This document shows, piece by piece, positions 1 to 11,404 of a stretch of 64,000 bases of DNA. The translations under genes and the position numbers were made by a program. Position 1 is the stretch's first letter. Each line of letters begins with the position of its first letter. Source of the DNA: Gnetum montanum. Its lineage: Eukaryota; Streptophyta; Gnetopsida; Gnetales; Gnetaceae. Location: positions 279,729-343,728 of the forward strand of contig MNCI01038007.1 of NCBI GenBank assembly GCA_015680685.1, written 5' to 3'. Below the pieces are notes generated by a model, which saw only the letters and a program-made list of their open reading frames with translations, searched no databases and was not told where the DNA came from.

Positions 1-369
1 ATTGCGTAATAAGTAAAGTGAAAGGTGATAATGCTAGTTTTAGGTCATTTCGGGCCATTAGCATAGCATGCTGAAAGGATTGTACATTGACGAGATAAGG
101 AAGCTACGAATATGCAAATATAGCAATTGGGTGGTAGGTCATAAGGTTGCTACGCTATAAGTAGATGCCTTTTGACCTTTCGTGGGTTGATCAGTACGTA
201 AGGTCAAGGAATTTTTCCAGGGCCTTCATTCATATTACTTTCCTTCTCTTGGAAGGGCAACTTGACCAATAAATTTTCGATTTGATGGTCAGCTCGTCAG
301 ACCAATCCCTTCATCATACGATCAATGCATGCATGAATAGGTACTTCATCTTCAGAGGTTGTAACTTCT
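1..369 (-). other. Element A, region downstream of protease
   Basis: No gene recognised. Positions about 34-62 carry one copy of the minisatellite (AGTTTTAGGTCATTTCGGGCC) that in elements B, C and F marks the junction between protease and the antisense gene. The rest is the tail of the gag-pro reading frame on the minus strand, broken by stops. By analogy with B and C, the antisense gene and the pol of A would lie to the left of the window (inference). Confidence 0.5.
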
Positions 370-1299
370 GAACCCTATTCCATGCCTGCGTTTCTAATTG
401 CTTGCGTTACTAACCCATCACCATGGATTATCACCTCCCTACCCACGTATGGTAAGTGGATTTCTTGGTGTATAGGCAAGGAGATGACCCTAAGTTGTGC
501 TAACCACGATCTTCCCAAGATTGGGTTAAACCCGGGCATTTCTTCGACTATGATGAACATTGCATCGATGGGGAACTGGTCCCCTGCTACGAAGTCTACG
601 TGAACTGTGCCCTTCACTAGGATGCATGCTCCATTGAAGGACCACAAACATGATGTCGCCATTGGTTTAATCTAGTTATCTAATCCCAACTTCTCTATGA
701 TAGGGAAGGAAATGACATTTTTGACAGCTCCATCATCAACGTGCACCCTCCAGATCTGGTGTTGGCCGACCCGGATTGTGATGAAGAGAGGTGCCATAGT
801 CAAATGGCCCCCTTCAGGATCTTCCTTAATGGTGTCACTGCTAAAAAATAGCTAAGGTAGTGGGGACTCTATGGGTATGGCGGGGAGCATGACTGAGTGG
901 ATTTCCTTCTCTTCTGCTAGTATGTTTTCGTCAATCAAAATAGCCGATAACATACAGACTAGAGCCTTGCACTACGGTACAGATGTCATGACTAGGTCAT
1001 ATAGGCTTAATGTGGAATTTTTCTGCCTTAGGGCTTGCCCGACCTGGATGAGGGTGTCCAAGAAGTCTTGGCCACCCATCTGTTTGACACCCTCCTTCTC
1101 CTCGATTCGTCCTAGAAGACAGATCTCTCGAGGAGAGAAAATATTGGACCTAGGTTTAGAGCTTTGTCGGTGGGGTGATACAAGCTATGTAGTCATATCA
1201 ACCTTCATCTTTGGTGATGAAGGTGAGGGCAGAAGCTTGGGGACACTTTTGATGGAATTCCCCTTTAACACCTCACCCACCAAGTAGGCTTCCTACCTG
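370..1299 (-). pseudogene. Ty3/gypsy aspartic protease region (element A), decayed
   Basis: Read on the minus strand this holds the gag-protease linker and a retropepsin-like domain. The linker segment SLYDLVMTS...EIHSVMLP is shared with elements B, D and F. The catalytic loop, complement of about 727-745, reads VHVDDG, and the flap/C-terminal part at 375-662 contains AGDQFPI and ILGRSWL, the usual plant Ty3 protease signature. A retropepsin would cut the Gag-Pol polyprotein. The active-site triplet is DDG rather than the usual DTG/DSG. Stop codons interrupt the linker and the stretch between the catalytic loop and the C-terminal part, so no active enzyme is expected. Identification is by motif order and by similarity to the other copies in this window. 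Confidence 0.75.
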
Positions 1300-3950
1300 G
1301 TGGGATAAGGGGGTTGTTTAATATTGTTGCATGGAATGGGGTTTAGTGAAGGCGTTGATCCCCTAATGACAAATGGGGCTAGGGGCATTAACTAATGGGG
1401 TCGTGTGGCCTCACCAATAGGTGGTGTTGAGGTAGATTCCCATGGTGGGACTTTTAGGATGAAGGGCAACTGTGAGCTTGGACCAGCCATTGGTGGCATT
1501 GGTGCGCTACGCTGAGGCACATGAATCACAAATGGCTAGAAGGATGGCATGGGATCATTGTCAATACTAATGGCACTGATTAAATAATTAGCATTATTGG
1601 CATTAAGGAGGTCTTTGTAGACATACATGGATTGGTTTTCAGGGTGTACTAGGCTACTTTCATCTAGCACCGATTGTCCCAGGTCAATCAATCTTTGGAT
1701 GTCATCTTGCAACGACAGACAATAATCTGTGGTGTGACCACATAGTTGATGGTAGTTGCAAAACCTATCTAGTCTAAAACCCCTAGGAACAGGTGGCTCA
1801 TTGGGTAGGGCCAAAGAGGGGTTCCTAAGGAGCTCGCAGTAGCATCGATGTCTCATGTCTGCTTCCTCTGACATCTGCTTATGTTGGATGTATCCTACTG
1901 CCAACAGTTGCTTCAGGAGTTCTGAAGGTTTGAGAGGCAGCAGGGTGTATTTCGAATGATCTTTGCACTCAAAGTTAGGTTTGGTATATTCAGATGTCTC
2001 AGGCGTGGTAGGTTGTGATTCTTGGCTCGGTTTGGACGTATAGTCAACCGTAGGCATGGATGGTTTCTCGTTATTCTTGCTTCCGCTGTTGCTATTTTTG
2101 GGTTTAGCCTCAACTGCCACAGCAGCCACCATGGTTGTTGGGGCCTTACCCTTGTCCATTTTTGCAAAGTTTTTCTTGTAAGTGATGTAAGCTAGGTCTT
2201 TTCTTGCCTCGGTTGTGTCTTGTATGCTTTTCATCTGAGTGAAAGCTTGGCTAAGTGAGTGTGGAGCAAAGCAATATAGTTTGGACTTGATGAAGTCGTT
2301 CACCGCACCCTTAAAGATGGCTAACAAGTGAGCCTCCATGATAGGTTCATGGATTTCATTAAGGGTTACGCTCCAATGCTAAATGAATTTTTTCACTGGT
2401 TCTAGCAGGTCTTGTTTCACGTCCATCAGCTAATCCAGCGTGGTTTCTGGCTTCAAGTTATATTTGAAGCATGTCACAAACTAGGTCAAGAGTTCTTCCA
2501 AAGTCAAAATGGATGAACGTGGAAATGCACAATATCAATCTAAGGATTTCCCTACTAAGGACATGGAGAAGACATAAATGATCGTGTGCGGCCATTGTTG
2601 CAGTACCATAAACTCTGACCGAAAAGTGACAAGATGTGTATTGGGATCCCCTTCCCCGTCGTACTTTGTGAAGTGTGGGAGGGACATCCCGGGTGGTAAT
2701 ATCAAAGCAGGGATTGTAGGGTTAACGAGATCATCTTGGTAAAAGTCCATGACTTGTACCGTATCAGAACCAATAGCTTTGAGGCATTTTACTTCCTCGG
2801 TTAGGGTCTGGATGAGCTGAAATGCTTGGTCTAGACCTAGTGACATTGTAGACGACTGAGGGACTGTATAGGCAACTCCCACATCTAGCATGGTGGCAGT
2901 GGTGATTTGACCCATTGGTGGTGCCGTTGGGGCCGCCCCTACCAAAGGTGCTATTTGGGTTATCCACCACTTGGTGGGTGGTATTATTGGAGTAGTAATA
3001 GTGGGTTGAGTCACCAAATAGGCCGTTTGGATCACCTGCAGGATAGCCCATGGCCCCATGCCAGGATGAACTTTTTTTGGGGTTGAGTAGGCCTGAGGGC
3101 AAACATAATGAGACATATGCGATGGCTGTAAAATAGACAAAGAAGAGAATGGGGTGCACCACGTGGATGGCCCTAGGCCCATCAATGTGGGTGGAATAGA
3201 TGCATATGTAGGAATTGGTATAGGAGTTATGTGCGATTGCAAAGTACATACAGTATGAACATGTAGTAGGGTAGCCGTGATAGGCGTGTTGCGTATTGTG
3301 GTAGCGTGCTGATAAATAGTTTGCGGTGGCATAGTTGCTATGGGTGCAATCGGGGGATAGGGGTGATGATGTGCTGGGAATGCAGTATTGCTACCCACTG
3401 CAGTTGCGGTTGTAGGCTGCTAAAGCATAGACGTGATGACAAAGGGGGCGGTGACAGGTAGTGGGTTGGCCTAGAAGGATTGGGTAGATGGGACAGGAAT
3501 GGGGTTGGCCTGGCCTCCCTTGTCAGATTGGGAATCAAGCTCCTCCTACCCATCTTGAAAGGCATCATCCTAGTTGGACACCATTTCTTGTTGTTCCCTA
3601 AGCCTGGTCAATTGGATTAGTTGATCTAGCAACCTTTGGTATGCTTGTGTCAAACGTAGAGAAATGCCCTGGTTAGGAATGAATTCCTCCCCATTGCAGT
3701 AAGAGAACTCGAAGCTACATTTTTCTTCAAGTTCATATAAATCCAAGGGCAGGTTAGCCTATACCTTCACATAAAGGAAACTGTAATGCTCATGTTTTTC
3801 GGCTAGTCCCTCAGGTCCTCAGTTTTGGATCTTGAGAGATTGGCGTGCTTCTTGCATTAGATTCAGCTGTCATTCGGCATCGATAGTGCCTTGGACGATA
3901 AAGGGCACCTCCACGTTGAAGATATTAACTATGGTGGTGATAGAGGCCAT
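1300..3950 (-). pseudogene. Ty3/gypsy Gag (element A), decayed
   Basis: The minus-strand reading begins at an ATG complementary to 3,948-3,950 (MASITTIVNIF), matching the Gag start of element E. It runs through a Pro/Thr-rich segment and then a Retrotrans_gag domain around 2,350-2,800 (FTKYDGEGDPN, LQQWPH, a MSLxGxxLDWY-like stretch). A spacer follows, then a zinc-knuckle-like motif near 1,720-1,765 (CNYHQLCGHTTDYC; C-x2-H-x4-H-x4-C). Gag would form the virus-like particle and bind RNA. The longest uninterrupted pieces are 2,535-3,398 and 1,536-2,339; stops and frame changes lie between them. Downstream of the knuckle come two PF-V/I-I/L-x-VP motifs, part of a repeated linker motif best seen in element C. 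Confidence 0.8.
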
Positions 3951-4917
3951 TTTTAGGCAAGTGATTATGCAAACAAAAAATGCAAAAGAATATAAGGATT
4001 GAAAAAAAAATGACAACATATGGCTTTATGTCTTGCCAGATTCCAGAGGAATCATCGAGGCAACCGATCCGTACCACACAAAGCATAAACAACCATAAAG
4101 GGTGTTATGTCTATTCCTATGTGTGATGAGGTACAGAGCACGTGCAAGAATACCATAAGGTAAGTTTAGTTGACAAGCGATTAAGCAAGCTTTGCATCCC
4201 GTAGGATCCTAGAGGGATCATCGAGGTGACCGATCTATACCACACAAAGCGTAAAAAACCTCAAGGAGCGTTATGTTTCCACCCGTGCTCGCGAGGGTGC
4301 AGAACACACGTAGGGCTACTATAAAAGGAAGGGCAAGTTAAATCACCTTCGGAAGGCTTGTTGTCTTGTAGGGTTCCAAAGGAACTGTCAAGGTGACCGA
4401 TCTACACCGCATGATGCGTAAACAACCGCAAATGGATGTCAAGTCTACGCTAAGCCAGGGTGTGGAAGGCATACGAGACTACCGTAGGATGAAGAAATTA
4501 ACTAGCAACCAAATAGGCTGTATGTCTTATAGGATCCCGAAGGGATTGTCGAGGTGATCTGTCTATACCACACACGATGGGGTACAGAACTTAGGCAAGA
4601 CAAGCATAGGGTGGGCAAGCTAACTAGTAGTCAGGCAAGCTTTATATCTCATAGGATCTGGAGGGACCGTCGAGGTGACCAATCTGTACCACAGGAGATG
4701 GGGTGCAGAATGCTTGCAAGAAGACCATAGAATGAGCTAGTTAACCGGTGATTGGAGGCCTTGTGTTCCATGGGGTTCCGAAGGGACCGTCGGGGTGACC
4801 AATCTACATCATGCAGAGTGCAAACAACCACAAGAGTGTGTTGCATTTATGATCGTATGTATCAGGGTGCAGAAGGCTCATAGAACTACCATGACACATG
4901 GCAAAGGCACCAAAATT
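3951..4917 (-). repeat. Leader of element A with 6-unit tandem repeat
   Basis: This stretch lies between the primer-binding site and the Gag start. It is filled by a diverged tandem repeat. The anchor CGAGGTGACC-GATCTACACC recurs near 4,057, 4,222, 4,389, 4,551, 4,671 and 4,791, giving units of about 120-165 bp. Each unit also carries GTAAACAACC, a GTGCAGAA-like word and CAAGACTACCATAGAATGGGCAAG-like sequence. The same unit is present twice in the leader of element E and once in that of element B, always between PBS and gag. No coding potential is seen. Confidence 0.8.
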
Positions 4918-4934
4918 CCCTCCTTCTAGCACTA
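4918..4934 (-). promoter_or_regulatory. Putative primer-binding site of element A
   Basis: On the minus strand this reads TAGTGCTAGAAGGAGGG, six bases after the LTR end. Element E has TGGTGCTAGAAGGAGGG in the same place, so the A copy carries one substitution. This would be the tRNA primer site for minus-strand cDNA synthesis; the tRNA is not identified here. Confidence 0.6.
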
Positions 4935-4940
4935 GAAAAT

Positions 4941-6564
4941 TGTAGCAACTGAAAACGTCGGCGACTAAAAGAATGCTAGGGTCGATGGATGTAACAGTTC
5001 CAACCCCGTACCCACGGGAGGGTGGTGCTGGGTGTGTGTGAACAGGGGGTGCCCTGAATGGTCTAGTCGATCAGACAGGGACTTACATCAGCATCAATAG
5101 AGCCTTTTACAATATAAATTGTATGAATTGTGAGATAGTGCTTACAGGTAGATACAGTGGGGGAGAAATGCTTCAGAGCTACAAATTCGTCCGATCAGGG
5201 TGGATACAATCGGCTGCATAACGTGACAGAGTGCAGAAGTTTCGAGGGTAACCGAAGCATGCTATGAGGTAGAAAGAGCTATGTTCTTGGATATGGACAT
5301 CATGTATAAATAATTCAGGATTCTACCAAGGTGATAGAACGAAGACTGAGACCTTACGCTAGCTGGGAGAGGTTCTTTATTTACAGTGTTAAATAGATGG
5401 GTATGATTATTACAATGCTGGAGTAAAAAGGGGGGGAAAGAGCCTTTGCTTCCAGAAGGACAAGAACCCCTTTTGAAATTTCCAACTTTACAGATTGTTG
5501 GCTTTTTCTTTTGCCAAACCATAGGTATCATTCTTATTTTTTAGCCAAGAAATATTTTTGGACCTTTTGTATGCTGTTTGTTGCGATATTTATAGTGCTG
5601 AAGGTAAGAAAAAGTGACCGTTTGAATGCTACATGCCGTAGACTTGTGTTACCTCACTGGCATTACTCGAGCCTTCTGTGACCTTTGGGCTTATAAGACT
5701 ATTGCGATGCGAGCTTGCCATGAAATAACTGTGATCCTACTACGTTGCAACTGCACCATCAGCTCCTAGAGATGTGTGCTAATAGTCTGATTGGGTGGAG
5801 TGCATTGATGTCACACAACCACCTGCATGCCGCACTGTGCTTTGTGATGTGACTTGCTTGGTGTGGCGTAGCATCTTATTGCACGTCCTGCCATATGTCA
5901 CATACTTGCTATGCTATGCTACACTACGTAGCATAGCATAGCATAGCAACTGGCCTTAATCGCGATAGTTTTGCTGATTCGCAACCCATTCTCCCACGAT
6001 GCCAGTTTTGCGAAATTTGCTAATTCTGCCTATGGAACTACCTTCTATCCCTTCCATAGGATTTCTATGCCTTGTTGCACCATGTAGCTCAGCATAGCAT
6101 AGTAGCAGACATGGTCCACCACTTGCTGGCGAAAAGACACATCACTGTAGAACTCAAAGTTGTGCGAGGGGAGCAGGTAGTGAATTCGTTGCTATGCTAC
6201 ACTGTGTGACATTGTGTAGCGTAGCACTTCATTCTACCATTTTTTTCTAAATATTTCTATGCTGCATATCATAGCATAGCGTAGCAGGCTTCATGACTTA
6301 GAAAACTTGCCAAACTATTTTTTGTGCACCTAGGATACTGCAACCGACTCTACACACTGTTTCTAAGTAGGCTGCTAGCTGTACAAGCTACTTTGATGGG
6401 CGGGCAAGATGGTACAAGGCCTGTCCATGATCAAAGTAGAAAATTTGCTAAACTAGCCATCATGGACTCAAAACGTTCTTCTTTCGATGAACTACCATAG
6501 TGCTATGCAGACTGCAAGAGACTAATGAGGCCAGGATGACCCTGCATTTTTTTAGGGTGTTTCA
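4941..6564 (-). repeat. 5' LTR of element A
   Basis: Minus-strand LTR of about 1,624 bp. It starts TGAAACACCCTAAAAAAATGCA at 6,564 and ends GCTACA at 4,941. A TATA-like CTATAAATA lies at about 5,586-5,595. The interior carries several hairpin-forming GCTATGCTAC/GTAGCATAGC words (about 5,905-5,946, 6,085-6,105, 6,190-6,290). It aligns throughout with the LTRs at 7,824-9,446, 54,477-56,160 and 57,447-59,047. Its right edge abuts the gag of element E, so A was inserted into E. The other end of A is outside the window. Confidence 0.85.
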
Positions 6565-7823
6565 ATTCCTTCTTCCAACATCTGCTTGTGTTCGATGTGC
6601 TCTATTTCCAGTAGCTTCTTTAGAAGTTTTGAAGGCTTGAGAGGCAGTGGGGTGTACTTTGAGTGATCTTTACGCTCAAAGTTTGGTTTGGGTTGTGCAG
6701 ATGTCTCAGTTGCAGGTACTGGAGGTTGTGGTGCATTGCCCTACTTGGGCATGGGGTTAGTTGTGGGTACGGTTGGTTTCTTATTATTCTTGTTACCATT
6801 GTTACTCAGTTTGGGCTTGGCCTCGATTGTCACAGCGACCACTATGGTTCTTGGGGCCTTACCATTATCCTTCTTTGTGAATGTGTTCTTTTAGGCAATG
6901 TAGGCTAGGTCTTTGCTTACCTCATCCATGTCTTGTATACTCTTAGTCTGAGCGAAGGCTTGACTAAGAGTGTGAGGGGTGAGGTAGTACTGTTTAGACT
7001 TGATAAAGTCATTCACTACACCCTTAAATATGGCTAGCAAGTGGGCCTCCATGATGGGCTCACGGATTTCCATAAGGGTTGCGTTCCATCACTGGATGAA
7101 CTTCTAGACTGGTTCCAGAGGGTCCTGCTTCACACTCATCAACTGGTCCAGCATGGTTTCTGGCTTCAAGTTATACTTGAAGTGCATCACGAACTGGGTT
7201 AGAAGCTCCTCTAGTGTTGAAATGGATGAGTGTGGCAATGTGCGGTACCAATCCAAGGCTCTCCTAGCTAGGGACATAGCAAAGACACGAATAATCATGT
7301 GCGGCCATTGTTGCAATAGGAGAGACTCAGACCTAAAGATAACAAGATGTGCGTTGGGATCCCCCTACCTGTTGTACTTTGTGAAGTGTGGGAGAGACAT
7401 CCCTGGGGGTAGTGTCAGTGCAGGGATTGTAGGGATGATGGGGTCATCTTAGTAAAAGTCCATGACTTGTACCGTGTCAAACCCAATAGCCTTGAGGCAT
7501 TTGATTTCCTTAGTGAGGGTCTAGATGAGCTAGAACACTTGGTCCAGACCTTGCGATGTTTGGGGAACTACCAAGGTAGCTCCCGTCTATGGAATAGTGG
7601 GGGTGGCCACCTGACCCACCAGCGGTACTGTTGGAATAGCCCCCACGAATGGTGCTACTTGTGTTATCCACCACCTGGCAGGTGGTGCTATTGAAGTAGC
7701 AACTACCGGTTGTGCTGCCGAATATATCACTTGTTTCAAAGGTAGAATAGACCATAGCCCCGTGGTGGGTTGTACCATTTGTAGGGTTTCGTAGGTCTAA
7801 GGGCGAACATAATGAGACATCTA
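6565..7823 (-). pseudogene. Middle part of Gag of element E, interrupted on both sides
   Basis: Minus-strand Gag fragment containing the core Retrotrans_gag domain: KYN, GDPNAHLV, LQQWPHMIIRVFAMSL, LDWYRTLP, LEELLTQFV, then EAHLLAIFKGVVNDFIKSK. It stops before the zinc knuckle. Element A is inserted at its left edge (6,564/6,565) and composite element D at its right edge (7,823/7,824). The 5' part of the same Gag resumes at 56,161 with no missing sequence. Several in-frame stops and frame changes are present. Confidence 0.8.
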
Positions 7824-9446
7824 TGAAACACCCCAAAAAATGCAGGGTCATTCTTGCTTCACCTAGCCTTGCAATTCACACAGCACCATGGTAGTTCCTC
7901 AGGAGGAGAACATTCTACTTTAGGTGAAAATAGGCTCTACGGGTCATCCTACCTATCCACCTAAGTAGCATGCCAAGCTGACAACTTGCTCAAAAATAAT
8001 GCACGAAGTTGGCAATAGCATTCTAGATGTACAAAATAGTTTGGAAAGCTTTCTAAGTCATGAATTTCGCTACTCTACGCTACACCTTGCTATGTAGCGT
8101 AGAAAGCTTCAGAAGATGATTGCAGAACAAAGTGCGACACTATGCTACGCTACATAACATAGTGTAGCATGACAACAGCTTCATAGTCAATCCCCACGCC
8201 CAATTTCAAGACCTTCAACAATGTTCCTTTCCGTCAGCAAGTGGTGGACCATGTCTGTTGTTATGCTACACTGAGCTACATGGTGTAGCGAGGCTTAGCA
8301 ATCCTGTGGAAGAGATAGAAGGCACCTCAAAGGACAGAATCAACAATGTTCACAAGTTTTGCATCGCAGGAAGCAAAGTTTGCAAATCGACAAAATTTTT
8401 GCAACTAAGACTAGTTTCTACGCTATGCTACACTATGTAGCATTGCATAGCGTAGCAAACATGTAACACACATGTAGTGGAACACATGACAAGGTGCTAT
8501 GCTACACCAAGCATGCTATGCTACAAAGCACATCGAGGCATGTGGGTGGTTGTGTGACATCAATGCACTTCACCTAATTGGACCATTGGCACACATCTCC
8601 AGATGCTAACGACGTAATTACAACGTGGCAAGCTCACAGTTATGGCATAACAGGCTCACATTACAATGGTTTTGCAGGTCCAATAGTCATTCATGGCACA
8701 TATAATGCTAGCAAGTCAACACGGGCCTGGGGCACATGGCATCCAAACCATGCCTTTCACGTATCCTTTAACCCTATAAGTACCTCGATGAATAGCATCC
8801 AAAGGGTCCAGGAAATTTTTTGAAAATGGCATTCAAAAGGGTGGGAAACTTTTTGGAAAACGGCATTCAAAAGGTTCAAATTTTTCCCAACAAGCAGCAT
8901 TTAGAAAGTTCAAAGATTCTCTGGATTCTTCAACTTTTCCTCTCTCTGGCACTCAAGTTCTCTTTCCAGCACATTGTGACATCAAGCATTGTAAGCTTTC
9001 TATTTCACACTGAAAAAAGTTAGCATTTTTAGTTGGCATTTTCTTCCATTCCCTTTCTACCGTCTTGGTAGAATCCCTGCATTGTTAGCACCCAAGGTCA
9101 CACCCAAGCGCACAACCTATTTTGCTCTACACGTCTTGGTTACTCTTGGGATCTCTACACTCCACCACTCCATGCAACTAACTATATCCACCCTGACAGA
9201 GCAAGCTTGTAGCTTCAGAGTGGTGCATTTTTCTAACTATACTTTATCTTGTTTCTTGCTTATTGTTGCATTTTTTTTGCACTACTTTTCCTGCTTTATT
9301 TACTCTCAAGCATTACTTCATGCTTTCATTTCTGTTTCCAAATTATACATTGCAAAAGGCTATATAGATGCCAATTAAGTCCCTGTCTGATTGACCAGAC
9401 CATTCAGGAAACCTTGTATCCGCACACATTTAGCACGGCCCTCCCA
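7824..9446 (+). repeat. Left LTR of element D (plus orientation, 3' end missing)
   Basis: Begins TGAAACACCCCAAAAAATGCAGGG and aligns with the LTRs of A and E and, in reverse, with 54,477-56,160. A TATA-like CCCTATAAG lies at 8,771-8,779. Hairpin-forming GCTATGCTACG/CGTAGCATAGC words occur near 8,085, 8,145, 8,262, 8,420 and 8,505. Compared with the other copies it lacks roughly the last 90 bp and stops after CACGGCCCTCCCA. The leader, PBS and most of gag that should follow are absent. Several short open frames here are LTR sequence and are not genes. Confidence 0.8.
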
Positions 9447-10081
9447 CAGGTATCCACCTTTTGTGCCACCTATTAGCAGCAGTTGTTGGTCCTAAAAATC
9501 CCACCATGGGCATCCACCTTTGCGTCACCTATTAGCAGAGCCACATGGTCCCGTTAGTTAATACCTCTAGCTCCATTCATCATCAAGTGGTCGACACCTT
9601 CGACGGCCCCTATCTTGCATGACAAGGCTGAATAGCTTCATCACCCCACAAGGCAAGAAGTCCACTTGGTGGGCGAGATGTCGAAGGAAAGTACCATCAA
9701 GGATATCCCCAAGCCCACATCTTCACCCCTTGCATCTGCACCTTCGCCCCCAAAGATGAAGGTCAACATGACTACATAGCCTGCATCACCCTACTGACAA
9801 GGATCTGAACCCAGATCCAAAGTCACCTCTCCTTGAGAGATTTGTCTTCTGGGATGAATCGAAGAAGAGGAAAGTGTCAAACAAGGGGACAACAAAGACT
9901 TTTTGGATGCCCTCACCTAGGTTAAGCAAGCTCTAAAGTAGAAAAATGCTACATTGAGCTTGTATGACCTAATTATGACATCTGTACCTCACCGCGAGGC
10001 TCTAATCCGCATGTTAACGGGGGTTTCGATCAACAAGAACATGCCAGCGGAGGAGGAAGCAATCCATTTGTTCATGCTTCA
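9447..10081 (+). pseudogene. Gag C-terminus / pre-protease fragment of element D
   Basis: Plus-strand remnant collinear with the gag-protease linker of A, B and F. It includes a PPWAS-type linker, then SLYDLIMTSVPHREALIRML and an EEEAIH segment near 10,050-10,075. It stops exactly where element C begins, before the protease catalytic loop. Its first part contains a 60-bp tandem duplication (ATCCACCTTT..CACCTATTAGCAG at 9,452 and 9,512). Stops are frequent. Roughly 1 kb found at this place in element F (about 59,520-60,588) is missing between here and the next D sequence at 29,261. Confidence 0.65.
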
Positions 10082-11387
10082 TGTACCATCCAAAATCGTC
10101 AGTCTCTAGCTGGAACAAAATAGAAATCGAGGGATCATCGGACATGCACAGAAGAACCTACCTTCGCTTGAGGGCAAGCTGGAATTAACAAAGGTAGAGT
10201 ACCTTGAGTGGTCCGCATGTGGATTAGGCAAGGATTTCCCCGAACGTACACCAAAGTTCTATATGCCGGGTTATATGTAAACAACATAACTGACGTAAAA
10301 TGAGGCATAAATAGCGTAACTGATGTAAACAGAGCATAACCGTACTAGAGCATAAATAGAAAATATGCATCAATAAATGGAAAAATGTAATATATTTTAG
10401 GAAGAAAATGCAGCAATATTATTGCAAAGTGAGAGTTACAATGCACCGGTCTAACACAGTTGTGGCTTTCACCCAAGGCGAACGAATAGCCTCGGTGGAT
10501 GCAGGGATGACAATGTGCTGGTTTAAATAGTAGGCACAGCGTAGAGGCTGTATGCTTAGCATACAGGGTTGAGGTCTAGTGTACAAGGTTCTCTGCTTTG
10601 GTTCTTAGCATCTCTATTTTTTTTTCTCTCTGGTTTGCTCAAAATTGCTAACCCCAATCTAATGAAAAATTGGGATTTTTATACAGGTTTAGACATTAGG
10701 CTCGGGTTGGGTGACACGTGGCGCATTGACCAGGAGCGAAAGAATAAAATTTATAAGTGTACAACATGCTACATCTATTGGGCGTATACGCTGGGCGTAT
10801 ACACTGTATCTGGCGGGTGTAGACTATGGGCATATACGCTGGGCGTATACACTGGACATGCAGGACGTATACGCTAGGCATATATGCTAGATGTGTTGGG
10901 CGTATGTGCTGGATGTGCTGGGCGTATATGCTAGGCATACAGGATGTACATGCTCAGCGTATAGACTCCAGGATGCATGATGTGGACACCTGATGATTGC
11001 TCTGCCCATGTAAGTTGATGCTCTGTGCCAAGTCTTACTCTGCAGTGTTGTTTCCATGCCATCCTTGGGGATTGCATGTCGGGCGTATACATCAGTCGTA
11101 CAGGCTAAGCGTACTTATGAGGCATGTATGTTGGGCATATACGCTGTGGATGTGTACGCTGGGAGTATATGCTGAGAATGTCGGGCATATACACTGGGCG
11201 TATACGCTGAAAATGTCAGATGTATACGTTGGGCATATACGCTAAGAATGCATACTTAGTGTAAACTATGTACTTTGGGCTCCAAAGTTGCCATGTTTGA
11301 TAGCAGATGTTGTCGTGGTCATCAGTAGGTCTCAGGGACCTGCTTCTTGTTGGAAAAGTACTAAACTCGAAATTTTGTGGTGTTTCA
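10082..11387 (-). repeat. 3' LTR of element C
   Basis: Minus-strand LTR of about 1,306 bp from TGAAACACCACAAAATTTCG at 11,387 to GGTACA at 10,082. The part from 10,082 to 10,773 aligns closely with the partial 5' LTR at 28,584-29,254. A TATA-like TATAAAAA lies at 10,676-10,683 on the minus strand. The upstream U3 part (10,774-11,270) is packed with palindromic GCGTATAC words. The start shares TGAAACACC with the LTRs of all other elements here. Confidence 0.75.
10774..11270. repeat. Palindromic GCGTATACGC-type repeats in the U3 of C
   Basis: Irregular short repeat built on GGGCGTATACGCTGGGCGTATAC. The word GCGTATAC and the decayed forms GCATATAC and GTATACG recur many times, several as perfect palindromes. 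Very similar repeats fill intron 1 of the antisense gene at 18,850-19,440. The region could act as regulatory sequence or hairpins in U3 (inference). The short open frames across it are artefacts. Confidence 0.7.
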
Positions 11388-11404
11388 TTGGCCCCTCTTT
11401 GTTG
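11388..11404 (-). promoter_or_regulatory. Polypurine tract of element C
   Basis: On the minus strand this reads CAACAAAGAGGGGCCAA, immediately before the TGAAACACC LTR start. Element B has CAACAAATAGGGGCCAT in exactly the same position. This is the expected plus-strand primer of LTR retrotransposons. Confidence 0.75.

Noticed and set aside
8258-9476. Several 60-98 codon open frames
   Set aside because: They lie entirely within the left LTR of D and are not shared as frames with the other LTR copies.
10082-10773. A solo LTR of 692 bp
   Set aside because: The polypurine tract and TGAAACACC at 11,387-11,404 show that the LTR is 1.3 kb long and is the 3' LTR of C; 10,082-10,773 is only the part that aligns with the truncated 5' LTR.
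10569-11245. Short open frames with WAYTLGVYT-like repeats
   Set aside because: Direct translation of GCGTATACGC repeats in the U3 of C.
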